DNA from: Candidatus Omnitrophota bacterium
Lineage (GTDB): Bacteria > Omnitrophota > Gorgyraeia > 2-02-FULL-51-18
Assembly (NCBI GenBank): GCA_023247935.1
Contig: JAHFFM010000142.1
Location: forward strand, 1 to 5,178
Direction of reading: 5' to 3'
DNA length: 5,178 nt
In this document: piece by piece, positions 1 to 4,650 of the stretch
Layout: every line of letters starts with the position of its first letter
Numbering within the stretch: the stretch's first letter is position 1
Notes under the pieces: generated by a model
What the model was told of the DNA's origin: nothing
Databases searched by the model: none
Seen by the model: only the letters and a program-made list of their open reading frames with translations
Made by a program: the position numbers and the translations under genes

Positions 1-69
1 CCGTTCGACTTGCATGCCTAATCCACGCCGCCAGCGTTCGTTCTGAGCCAGGATCAAACTCTCCGTAGA
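1..69 (-). rRNA. rrs: 16S ribosomal RNA, 5' end only (partial)
   Basis: The reverse complement carries the universal bacterial 16S start AGAGTTTGATCCTGGCTCAG (43-62), followed by GAACGAACGCTGGCGGCGTG and the V1-flanking GCATGCAAGTCGAACGG. The A at position 62 corresponds to E. coli 16S position 8, so the mature 5' end is placed near 69; this end is an estimate. The gene runs off the left edge of the window. The GGATTAGGCATGCAAGTCGA version of this segment resembles PVC-superphylum lineages such as Omnitrophota more than Proteobacteria or Firmicutes. That is recall of typical sequences and rests on about 60 bases. The gene is transcribed in the same direction as glmS, from tandem promoters at 166-194 and 241-269. 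Confidence 0.97.
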
Positions 70-111
70 GAAGTATTGACCCTAAGATCGCTCGCTCGGC
101 TCCGCACATCA

Positions 112-123
112 TGACAAAGAACA
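112..123 (-). promoter_or_regulatory. boxA-like rRNA antitermination element in the 16S leader
   Basis: The minus strand reads TGTTCTTTGTCA, close to the rRNA boxA consensus (TGYTCTTTRANA; Bacillus-type TGTTCTTTGAAA). It lies about 43 nt upstream of the mature 16S 5' end and downstream of both rrn promoters, where boxA is expected. boxA in nascent RNA is bound by NusB-NusE (S10) and makes the polymerase resistant to termination across the untranslated rRNA operon. No boxB hairpin was recognised nearby. The match is short, so position is as important as sequence for this call. Confidence 0.6.
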
Positions 124-145
124 AAAAAGCTATAAAGAAAACAAT

Positions 146-160
146 GCCCTCATTGAGGGC
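146..160 (-). other. Perfect short hairpin at the P2 start of the rRNA leader
   Basis: GCCCTCA-A-TGAGGGC on the minus strand is a perfect 7-bp inverted repeat with a one-base centre (in practice a 6-bp stem with a 3-nt loop). It begins where transcription from the P2 promoter should start (about 159). It would cap P2 transcripts or be internal in P1 transcripts. It is followed by a T-rich but interrupted run (ATTGTTTTCTTT), so it is not a canonical terminator. It might attenuate readthrough from P1 or glmS, or stabilise the 5' end of the pre-rRNA. Confidence 0.45.
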
Positions 161-165
161 CGCTC

Positions 166-194
166 AATCTAATTGAATGAGTTCAAGATGTCAA
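166..194 (-). promoter_or_regulatory. rrn promoter P2 (proximal), sigma-70 type
   Basis: The minus strand has a perfect -35 TTGACA (189-194), a 17-bp spacer and a -10 TAGATT (166-171), followed by a GC-rich discriminator GAGCGGC. The predicted start is near 159, about 90 nt upstream of mature 16S. A GC-rich discriminator is typical of rRNA promoters under ppGpp (stringent) control in other bacteria; such control is inferred here. It forms a tandem pair with P1, whose -10/discriminator block is almost the same. Confidence 0.75.
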
Positions 195-240
195 GAAAGA
201 ATTTTTGAATTTATTTGAAGCTTACCCTGAAGACGCGCTC

Positions 241-269
241 ATCCTATAGACTTCGGAATATCTTGTCAA
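241..269 (-). promoter_or_regulatory. rrn promoter P1 (distal), sigma-70 type
   Basis: The minus strand has a perfect -35 TTGACA (264-269), a 17-bp spacer and a -10 TAGGAT (241-246), followed by discriminator GAGCGCG. It drives transcription toward 16S and lies only 25 bp from the glmS stop codon. P1 and P2 share TTGACA, spacer length and the block TAG-N-N-TGAGCG, as in tandem rrn promoters that arose by duplication or are held to one consensus. Confidence 0.78.
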
Positions 270-294
270 CACTTTAGTTCATTTTTTTGTTTTT
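270..294 (-). promoter_or_regulatory. A-tract region upstream of P1, candidate UP element
   Basis: Between the glmS stop and the P1 -35 box, the minus strand is nearly pure A in two runs (AAAAACAAAAAAATG) followed by AACTAAAGTG. AT-rich A-tracts just upstream of the -35 box are bound by the RNA polymerase alpha C-terminal domains (UP element) in strong rRNA promoters. Location and composition support the call; there is no strict consensus match. On the minus strand the run is A rather than T, so it cannot be the U-tract of a glmS terminator. Confidence 0.45.
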
Positions 295-2145
295 TTATTC
301 CACGGTTACGGATTTCGCTAAATTCCTGGGTTGATCGACATCCCGATTATTCAAAACCGCCACATGATAAGCAAAAAGCTGAAGGGGAACGGCTGTTAAA
401 ATAGGAGAAAACATTTCCGAAGTATTGGGAACAGAAAAAACCTGATTTGAAAGCTTTGCCACTTGTTTGTCCCCTTGGGTGGCAAGGGTAATGATGATTC
501 CCCGGCGCGCCTTAATTTCTTCGATGTTACTCAGCATTTTTTCATACGTTTTAGAGCTCTCGGGGCAAATACAAATGACCGGCTGGCGGTTGTCAACGAG
601 GGCAATGGGGCCATGCTTCATTTCACCGGCAGGATAACCGTGGGCATGCGCGTAAGTGATTTCTTTTAATTTAAGGGCGCCTTCAAGCGCATTCGGGAAA
701 TTGTAGCCTCGGCCAAGATAAAGGAAGTTTTTCTTGCCGTATAAAGTTTTAGCGCAACGGACCACGGCGGCTTCCTGATGAAGCGTTTCCTTTATTTGGG
801 AAGGCAAACGCAGCATTTCTTGAAGCCGGCTTTTCATTTTAAGGAGAGAAAATTGCTTTTTGCGGCAGGGATGAATCCCTGCAAGATAAAGAGTAAAAAG
901 AGCAATCACCGTCAGTTGGGCCAAATAAGCTTTGGTGGAAGCCACGCCGATTTCAGGTCCGGCATGCGTATAAATCACGCCATCGGCTTCGCGCGCGACC
1001 GTACTTCCCACCACATTCACAATCGCAAGCGTCAACGCTCCCTTGGCTTTCGCTTCGCGCAGCGCCGCCAGGGTGTCGGCGGTTTCACCGGATTGAGTGA
1101 CCAAAACCACTAAATCCCTTTTATCCACGGAGGGGTCTTCATACCGGAATTCGCTTGAAACGGTAGCCTCCGCCGGTAAATCAAGACACTCGCCCATCAT
1201 ATAATTGCCTACCAGGCCCGCATGATAAGCAGTCCCGCAGCTTACAAAGTGAACTTTCCGTATCTGTTTTAGCCGTTTCGTGAGTTTTCTATCGAGAGTA
1301 TCAAAATGAATCCGTTTGTTTTTAACATGGGATGCCAGAATGCTTTTGACGACAGCCGGCTGCTCATTGATTTCTTTGAGCATGAAATGCGGGTATCCGC
1401 CTTTTTGGGCTTTCGAAACATCCCACCGGACCGTCACTGAGGTTCGCTTGACGAGCTTTCCAGAGGAAGAAAAAATGCGGACCTGGGCAGGCGTGATTTC
1501 TGCGTATTCTTCGTCTTCCAAATAAATCACACGACGGGTGTAAGGAAGAAGCGCCGTCACATCACTAGCGACAAAGTTTTCCCCTTTTCCCAACCCGATG
1601 ACCAGCGGATTGGAACGCTTGAAGGCCACTATTTTGTCGGGTTCGTCTTGAGCAATGACAACAAACGCAAAGTAACCCCGCAGTTCCTTGACTGCCTTGC
1701 GCACCGCTTCCAAAAGATTTCCTTTTCCATAAAAATGGCCGATTAAATTGCCAGCGACTTCGGTATCGGTTTGAGAGGCAAAACGGATTCCTTTGCGTAT
1801 CAACTTTTCTTTTAGCGAGGCGTAATTTTCGATAATGCCGTTATGGACGATGGCAATACGATGGGTAAAATCCAGATGAGGGTGGGCATTGAATCGCGAG
1901 GGCTCGCCGTGGGTGGCCCAACGGGTATGGCCGATTCCTATTTTCGCGGAAACAGCATGGCGTTTGAGCTCTTCTCTTAAACGTGAGAGTTTCCCTTTTT
2001 CTTTCACGACAAACAAATGCTTGCCGCCATGATTCAGGCAGGCGATGCCCGCGGAATCATAGCCGCGGTACTCCAATCTTCCGAGCCCCTCCATCAGCAC
2101 AGGCACCGCGTTTCGATGCCCGGTGTACCCCACAATGCCGCACAT
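295..2145 (-). CDS. glmS: Glutamine--fructose-6-phosphate aminotransferase (isomerizing)
   Basis: GlmS is cytosolic and makes glucosamine-6-phosphate from fructose-6-phosphate and glutamine, the first committed step toward UDP-GlcNAc for peptidoglycan and LPS. The protein is complete at 616 aa (E. coli 609). The N-terminal class II glutaminase domain (about 1-240) starts MCGIVGYTG, with nucleophile Cys2, GHTRWATHG (72-80), HNGIIENY (101-108) and SQTDTEV (124-130). Two SIS domains follow, with SCGTAYHAG (302-310), TQSGETADTL (350-359) and VASTKAY (401-407). Isomerase residues visible are E488, K492 and E495 in the ALEGALKLKE segment, H511 in GEMKHGP, and K611 in the conserved tail NLAKSVTVE. 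The start is fixed by Cys2 and by an AGGAG ribosome site at 2154-2158, 8 nt upstream. Transcription probably begins near 2166, leaving a leader of about 20 nt, too short for a glmS ribozyme. No terminator is visible before the rrn promoters. Confidence 0.98.
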   Translation of the reverse strand: MCGIVGYTGHRNAVPVLMEGLGRLEYRGYDSAGIACLNHGGKHLFVVKEKGKLSRLREELKRHAVSAKIGIGHTRWATHGEPSRFNAHPHLDFTHRIAIVHNGIIENYASLKEKLIRKGIRFASQTDTEVAGNLIGHFYGKGNLLEAVRKAVKELRGYFAFVVIAQDEPDKIVAFKRSNPLVIGLGKGENFVASDVTALLPYTRRVIYLEDEEYAEITPAQVRIFSSSGKLVKRTSVTVRWDVSKAQKGGYPHFMLKEINEQPAVVKSILASHVKNKRIHFDTLDRKLTKRLKQIRKVHFVSCGTAYHAGLVGNYMMGECLDLPAEATVSSEFRYEDPSVDKRDLVVLVTQSGETADTLAALREAKAKGALTLAIVNVVGSTVAREADGVIYTHAGPEIGVASTKAYLAQLTVIALFTLYLAGIHPCRKKQFSLLKMKSRLQEMLRLPSQIKETLHQEAAVVRCAKTLYGKKNFLYLGRGYNFPNALEGALKLKEITYAHAHGYPAGEMKHGPIALVDNRQPVICICPESSKTYEKMLSNIEEIKARRGIIITLATQGDKQVAKLSNQVFSVPNTSEMFSPILTAVPLQLFAYHVAVLNNRDVDQPRNLAKSVTVE

Positions 2146-2172
2146 GAGAAAGTCTCCTATTCGTTGGGGGGA

Positions 2173-2202
2173 ATTATACCTTCTAGAAAGTATTTTTGAC
2201 AG
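2173..2202 (-). promoter_or_regulatory. glmS promoter, overlapping the divergent promoter
   Basis: The minus strand has a perfect -10 TATAAT (2173-2178). With an 18-bp spacer the best -35 is CTGTCA (2197-2202), 4 of 6 consensus bases. Predicted start is near 2166, then a C-rich stretch and the AGGAG site. The -35 lies on the same bases as the -35 TTGACA of the plus-strand promoter (2196-2201). The -10 is convincing; the -35 assignment is weaker. Confidence 0.6.
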
Positions 2203-2224
2203 CCCAATTCAAATCTACTATCAT
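2196..2224 (+). promoter_or_regulatory. Promoter of the HAMP-protein/glycoside hydrolase operon
   Basis: TTGACA (2196-2201, 6/6), a 17-bp spacer and TATCAT (2219-2224, 5/6 to TATAAT) make a strong sigma-70 type promoter. The predicted start of transcription is about 2231, immediately at the ATG at 2232. This rules against the in-frame upstream starts TTG 2196 and ATG 2223, which lie inside the -35 and -10 boxes. No operator palindrome other than the shared TTGACAG/CTGTCAA overlap was found. Confidence 0.72.
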
Positions 2225-2231
2225 GCGTTTC

Positions 2232-2918
2232 ATGATTTCCTTTAAAACTCTGTTGCAAAGCGCCCTTGCTAAAAACAGAAGGCGTCACTTCTTTATTAAT
2301 AAACCCCTTCAAACCCGTTACATGATTTACATCACGCTTATTCTCTGCATGGTCGCGGCCGTCATTATCATCAGTCTTTATTTCGGAATCTGGGGGGGCG
2401 TACTGGACGCTTTCTCCGACACCCAAATCCGGGAAGACCTTTTGATCGCGACCCGCTTGACTCAATATGAAAACGCCCGCGTTCCTCAAGAGACTGCTCT
2501 TGCCCCTTCCGCCCTGACTTTTTTCAAACAGGCCGAAAAATTAAGTCTCCGGCAGCGTGAGATTTTCAAATCCATTCTGGACCAGACCAACAAAAAACTT
2601 CTGATCTCCTTGCTCGTCCTGCTTGGGTTTATCGCCTGGGGGTCTATTTTTCTCTCTCATAAAATCGCCGGGCCACTTTACCGGTTTGACGCCACCCTCC
2701 AAGGGATCAAAGAGGGAAATCTTGCGATGCGTATTCAACTCCGGAAATTCGACGAAGCCCAATTTCTCTCGGACCGTTTTAATGAAACCATTGAAACCCT
2801 GGATTTTACCTTTGCCCGTCTTAAAAATATTATCCGCGAAAATGAGGCAAATCCTGAACACATGAAAACCCGGCTCCGGGAGGAACTTTCCAAGATTAAA
2901 ACCAGTGCGGAAGAATAA
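2232..2918 (+). CDS. Membrane protein with two TM segments and a HAMP domain, no output domain
   Basis: This 228-aa protein starts with a basic cytosolic segment (KNRRRHFF, about 14-21), then TM1 (about 31-53, from MIYITLILCM to SLYFGIW), an extracytoplasmic loop of about 65 residues, TM2 (about 123-142, LLISLLVLLGFIAWGSIFLS) and a HAMP domain (about 143-195). The HAMP hallmark is KIAGPLYRFDATLQGIKEGN followed by the second helix FLSDRFNETIETLDF. A charged, probably coiled-coil tail (196-228) ends the protein. HAMP domains pass conformational signals from membrane sensors to kinases, methyl-accepting or cyclase modules; none is attached here, so a partner protein or structural role is inferred. 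The start is uncertain: ATG 2232 is chosen because TTG 2196 and ATG 2223 lie within the promoter, and TTG 2253 is another option. No Shine-Dalgarno precedes any of them. The 3' end overlaps the hydrolase gene by 14 nt. Confidence 0.8.
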   Translation: MISFKTLLQSALAKNRRRHFFINKPLQTRYMIYITLILCMVAAVIIISLYFGIWGGVLDAFSDTQIREDLLIATRLTQYENARVPQETALAPSALTFFKQAEKLSLRQREIFKSILDQTNKKLLISLLVLLGFIAWGSIFLSHKIAGPLYRFDATLQGIKEGNLAMRIQLRKFDEAQFLSDRFNETIETLDFTFARLKNIIRENEANPEHMKTRLREELSKIKTSAEE

Positions 2919-4188
2919 TTTTTTTCGCGGGACCTGGCTTCTCCTCGTTTTCGTTCTTCTCCAAACCTTGCCGGCCGTTTTTGCCGCGCCGCTTTCAAGC
3001 GAGGACACTGAGCTCCTCACCACGATTCAAAAAGACACCCTTCAGTATTTTCTCAAACGCTCGGATAAAAGTACCGGCCTGACCCGCGACTCGTCTCAAA
3101 GCGGATCACCGGCCTCCATTTCTGCGACCGGTTTTTCTCTTGCCGCGATTGCGATCGGACAATCGCATGGCTGGATTCCCGCAGATTGGTCGCGCGACTA
3201 TTTAAAAAAAACCCTCAAAACCCTGCTTCACCGCGCAGAACATCACAAAGGTTTTTTTTATCATTTCCTGGACGCTCGGAACGGAAAACGCATCTGGATG
3301 TCAGAGGCGTCTTCTATTGATACCGCCCTGCTCGTGGCCGGCGCGCTTGTCGCGGCCCAGTATTTCCCCGGAACGGAGATCGAAAAAATGGCTTGGGAAA
3401 TTTACCGCCGCGTGGACTGGCCGTGGATGATGAACGGGCGATTGCTGATCTGCATGGGCTGGACGCCCGAAACCGGGTTCCTTCCTTATTATTGGGATAT
3501 GTACAACGAGCATTTGATCCTGCAGGCCCTGGCGCTGGGCTCCCCCACGCATCCCGTCCCCCTCGAAGCCTGGAACGAATGGCGCAGACGTGAAGAAACT
3601 TATAATGAAAAGAAAATTGTTTATTCCTACTCAGGCAGTCTTTTCACTTATCAATTTCCTCACGCCTTTATCGATTTTCGCGGCTTGAAAGACAATGATA
3701 TTAATTATTTTGAAAACTCTAGAAAAGCTTCCCTGGCCAACCGGGAATACTCCCTGTCCTTTCGCTCTCAACACAAAAGTTATTCCGAAAATTCCTGGGG
3801 CCTCTCAGCCTCTCTGGGGCCTGGCGGGTATAAAGCTTACGGGGGGAAACCAGGCGAGGGCCTGCAGGATGGGACCCTCGCGCCGTATGCCGTGATTGCT
3901 TCGCTCGTTTTTACTCCGGAAGAGTCTTTGGCTGCCATCCGCTTTTTTTATCAAAATTACGCCAAAGACCTTTATGGGTATTTCGGTTTCAAAGACGCTT
4001 TTAATCTGGATAAAAAATGGTGGGCTGAGGAATACTTGGGAATCGATCAGGGAATCAGCTTGCTGATGCTGGAAAATTTTTTGAACGACGGGGCTGTCTG
4101 GAAAAAATTCATGCATCTTGAACCCATCAAGCGCTGGATCGAATTGTGCGGGCTACGGCGGGACGGGGCAACTACTTCGGTTTCATGA
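2905..4188 (+). CDS. Secreted glucoamylase-like glycoside hydrolase (GH144-like)
   Basis: A 427-aa exported enzyme with a Sec signal peptide: basic MRKNN, hydrophobic core 11-22, signal peptidase I site AVFA|AP after A27. The mature part resembles the glucoamylase-like family (Pfam Glycoamylase, COG5368; GH144 and the C-terminal domain of cyclic beta-1,2-glucan synthases), an (alpha/alpha)6-barrel fold. Family-like blocks are ATGFSLAAIAIG (74-85), GFFYHFLD (116-123), SEASSIDTALLVAG (133-146), SGSLFTYQFPHAFIDFR (243-259), NSWGLSASLGPGGYKAYG (296-313), DGTLAPYAVIASL (322-334) and WWAEEYLGIDQG (372-383). Characterised GH144 members are endo-beta-1,2-glucanases, but other members have other or unknown substrates, so specificity is not assigned. 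The GTG start gives a proper signal peptide and overlaps the HAMP gene's end by 14 nt, suggesting translational coupling; a good SD is absent (GGGAGGA lies about 20 nt upstream). The last ten residues (RRDGATTSVS) are unlike the body and are read antisense to the repeat at 4172-4210. Confidence 0.85.
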   Translation: MRKNNFFRGTWLLLVFVLLQTLPAVFAAPLSSEDTELLTTIQKDTLQYFLKRSDKSTGLTRDSSQSGSPASISATGFSLAAIAIGQSHGWIPADWSRDYLKKTLKTLLHRAEHHKGFFYHFLDARNGKRIWMSEASSIDTALLVAGALVAAQYFPGTEIEKMAWEIYRRVDWPWMMNGRLLICMGWTPETGFLPYYWDMYNEHLILQALALGSPTHPVPLEAWNEWRRREETYNEKKIVYSYSGSLFTYQFPHAFIDFRGLKDNDINYFENSRKASLANREYSLSFRSQHKSYSENSWGLSASLGPGGYKAYGGKPGEGLQDGTLAPYAVIASLVFTPEESLAAIRFFYQNYAKDLYGYFGFKDAFNLDKKWWAEEYLGIDQGISLLMLENFLNDGAVWKKFMHLEPIKRWIELCGLRRDGATTSVS

Positions 4189-4267
4189 AACGAATCGCCA
4201 GCCGGGCCGCCCTTTGGGCGAGCCGCGCCTACTCTTTTTTCATAAATCGAATTGTTAGGCGAGCCGC
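4172..4267 (-). repeat. Two 39-bp degenerate direct repeats duplicating the FlgM-like C-terminus
   Basis: Copy 1 (4229-4267) is the last 13 codons of the FlgM-like gene, including stop (AARLTIRFMKKE-TAG). Copy 2 (4172-4210) follows in the same frame 57 nt (19 codons) further downstream and reads AARLAIRFMKPK-TAG. They match at 28 of 39 bases. Seven of the 11 differences are in third codon positions, and five codons differ only synonymously. That pattern indicates both copies once evolved as protein-coding sequence. Copy 2 overlaps the 3' end of the hydrolase gene, including its TGA. It may be the tail of a lost tandem flgM paralogue or of a longer ancestral protein. Confidence 0.7.
4205..4240 (+). 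terminator. Terminator-like hairpin after the hydrolase gene
   Basis: GGCCGCCC (4205-4212), loop TTT, then GGGCG-A-GCC (4216-4224) form an 8-bp GC-rich stem with one bulged A. A run TCTTTTTT ends at 4240. The T-run starts about 10 nt after the stem, so this is not a textbook intrinsic terminator. It lies in the 40-nt gap between convergent genes. On the minus strand the stem is not followed by T, so it would not terminate the FlgM-like gene. Confidence 0.35.
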
Positions 4268-4480
4268 GGTTTCTTCGATCACTTCCGGCATTAAATAAGT
4301 CCCTTGTTCGATCTCGGCTTTGATTTCCTGGAGCCTGCCCATGTTGGGCTCGAGCTCAAACGGGATTAACTCCGCAAATTTATGAACTTCCCGCCACAGT
4401 TTTTCCTCTTCGGAGTTCTGTATGGCGGGTTTTTCGATTCGAATTTTACGTCTGTTAGGCACTACGCACCCTATTTCCAT
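4229..4480 (-). CDS. flgM: FlgM-like anti-sigma-28 factor (candidate)
   Basis: FlgM binds FliA (sigma-28) in the cytosol and blocks late flagellar gene expression until it is exported through the completed hook-basal body. This 83-aa protein has FlgM size (E. coli 97, B. subtilis 88). It has a polar, lysine/glutamate-rich N-terminal half and a C-terminal segment RLQEIKAEIEQGTYLMPEVI (49-68) continuing EETAARL, which fits the FlgM pattern (R-x-x-x-I-K-x-x-I-x-x-G-x-Y then an IAxxL helix). Context is the strongest support: it lies just downstream of a fliA-type gene and has a near-perfect sigma-28 promoter at 4547-4573. No membrane segment or signal peptide is seen. The start is uncertain: ATG 4480 has a distant AGGA (4497-4500), while GTG 4462 (77 aa) has AGGG at a better 6-nt spacing. 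It ends with TAG, followed by an in-frame 18-codon stretch repeating its last 12 residues. Sequence similarity alone is modest. Confidence 0.65.
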   Translation of the reverse strand: MEIGCVVPNRRKIRIEKPAIQNSEEEKLWREVHKFAELIPFELEPNMGRLQEIKAEIEQGTYLMPEVIEETAARLTIRFMKKE

Positions 4481-4505
4481 AATCCCATTAAAGGCATCCT
4501 TTTGT

Positions 4506-4527
4506 TTTTCCCCTGAGCAGGGGAAAA
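4506..4527 (-). other. Strong hairpin in the FlgM-like gene leader
   Basis: TTTTCCCCTG (4506-4515) and CAGGGGAAAA (4518-4527) are perfect 10-bp inverted repeats around a 2-base centre (9 or 8 pairs when a real loop is allowed). The hairpin lies between the predicted sigma-28 start site (about 4540) and the start codon. In the minus direction it is followed by AAAAACAAAAGGATG rather than U, so it is not an intrinsic terminator for that strand. It could stabilise the mRNA, control translation, or be a protein-binding palindrome. Confidence 0.5.
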
Positions 4528-4546
4528 CGTATTTTTCTTATTAGGA

Positions 4547-4573
4547 TTATCGGCGTGCCGAAGCAAAACTTAA
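4547..4573 (-). promoter_or_regulatory. Sigma-28 (FliA) promoter of the FlgM-like gene
   Basis: The minus strand reads TTAAGTTT (4566-4573), an 11-nt spacer (4555-4565), then GCCGATAA (4547-4554). The enterobacterial sigma-28 consensus is TAAAGTTT-N11-GCCGATAA, so 15 of 16 positions match with exact spacing. Predicted transcription starts near 4540, about 60 nt before ATG 4480. The sigma factor that would read it is encoded immediately upstream on the same strand. Confidence 0.88.
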
Positions 4574-4650
4574 TGAAGAATGGGAGAAAGAAGAGGCTCG
4601 CGCCCCCTTCTTTTATTCAGGAATGCAGGAATGATCGATGGAATCGAGGG

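Noticed and set aside
463..1525. Several plus-strand open frames inside glmS (463-669, 778-1113, 1316-1525)
   Set aside because: All are antisense to a complete and highly conserved glmS gene and show no family motifs.
2146..2172. glmS ribozyme/riboswitch in the glmS leader
   Set aside because: The predicted leader is only about 20 nt (start site near 2166), far too short for the GlcN6P-responsive ribozyme known from Firmicutes, and no such structure is visible.
2157..2489. 110-codon open frame on the minus strand overlapping the HAMP gene
   Set aside because: It lies antisense to the promoter, TM1 and loop of the HAMP protein, contains no recognisable domain and has no ribosome site; the plus frame has clear membrane and HAMP features.
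2541..3023. 160-codon minus-strand frame across the HAMP/hydrolase junction
   Set aside because: Antisense shadow of two well supported genes; low-complexity basic translation without family resemblance.
4506..4527. Intrinsic terminator for fliA on the minus strand
   Set aside because: The stem is followed by A-rich rather than T-rich sequence in that direction and lies downstream of the sigma-28 promoter, so a leader structure is more likely.
4618..4633. Tandem CAGGAATG CAGGAATG
   Set aside because: Two copies of eight bases only, with no flanking structure; likely chance or a minor slip-strand event.
4545..4634. Plus-strand stop-bounded stretch with plausible composition (RRAEAKLNEEWEKEEARAPF)
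   Set aside because: It has no start codon near its beginning and only 29 codons; the same bases are better explained by the sigma-28 promoter and the fliA trailer on the other strand.
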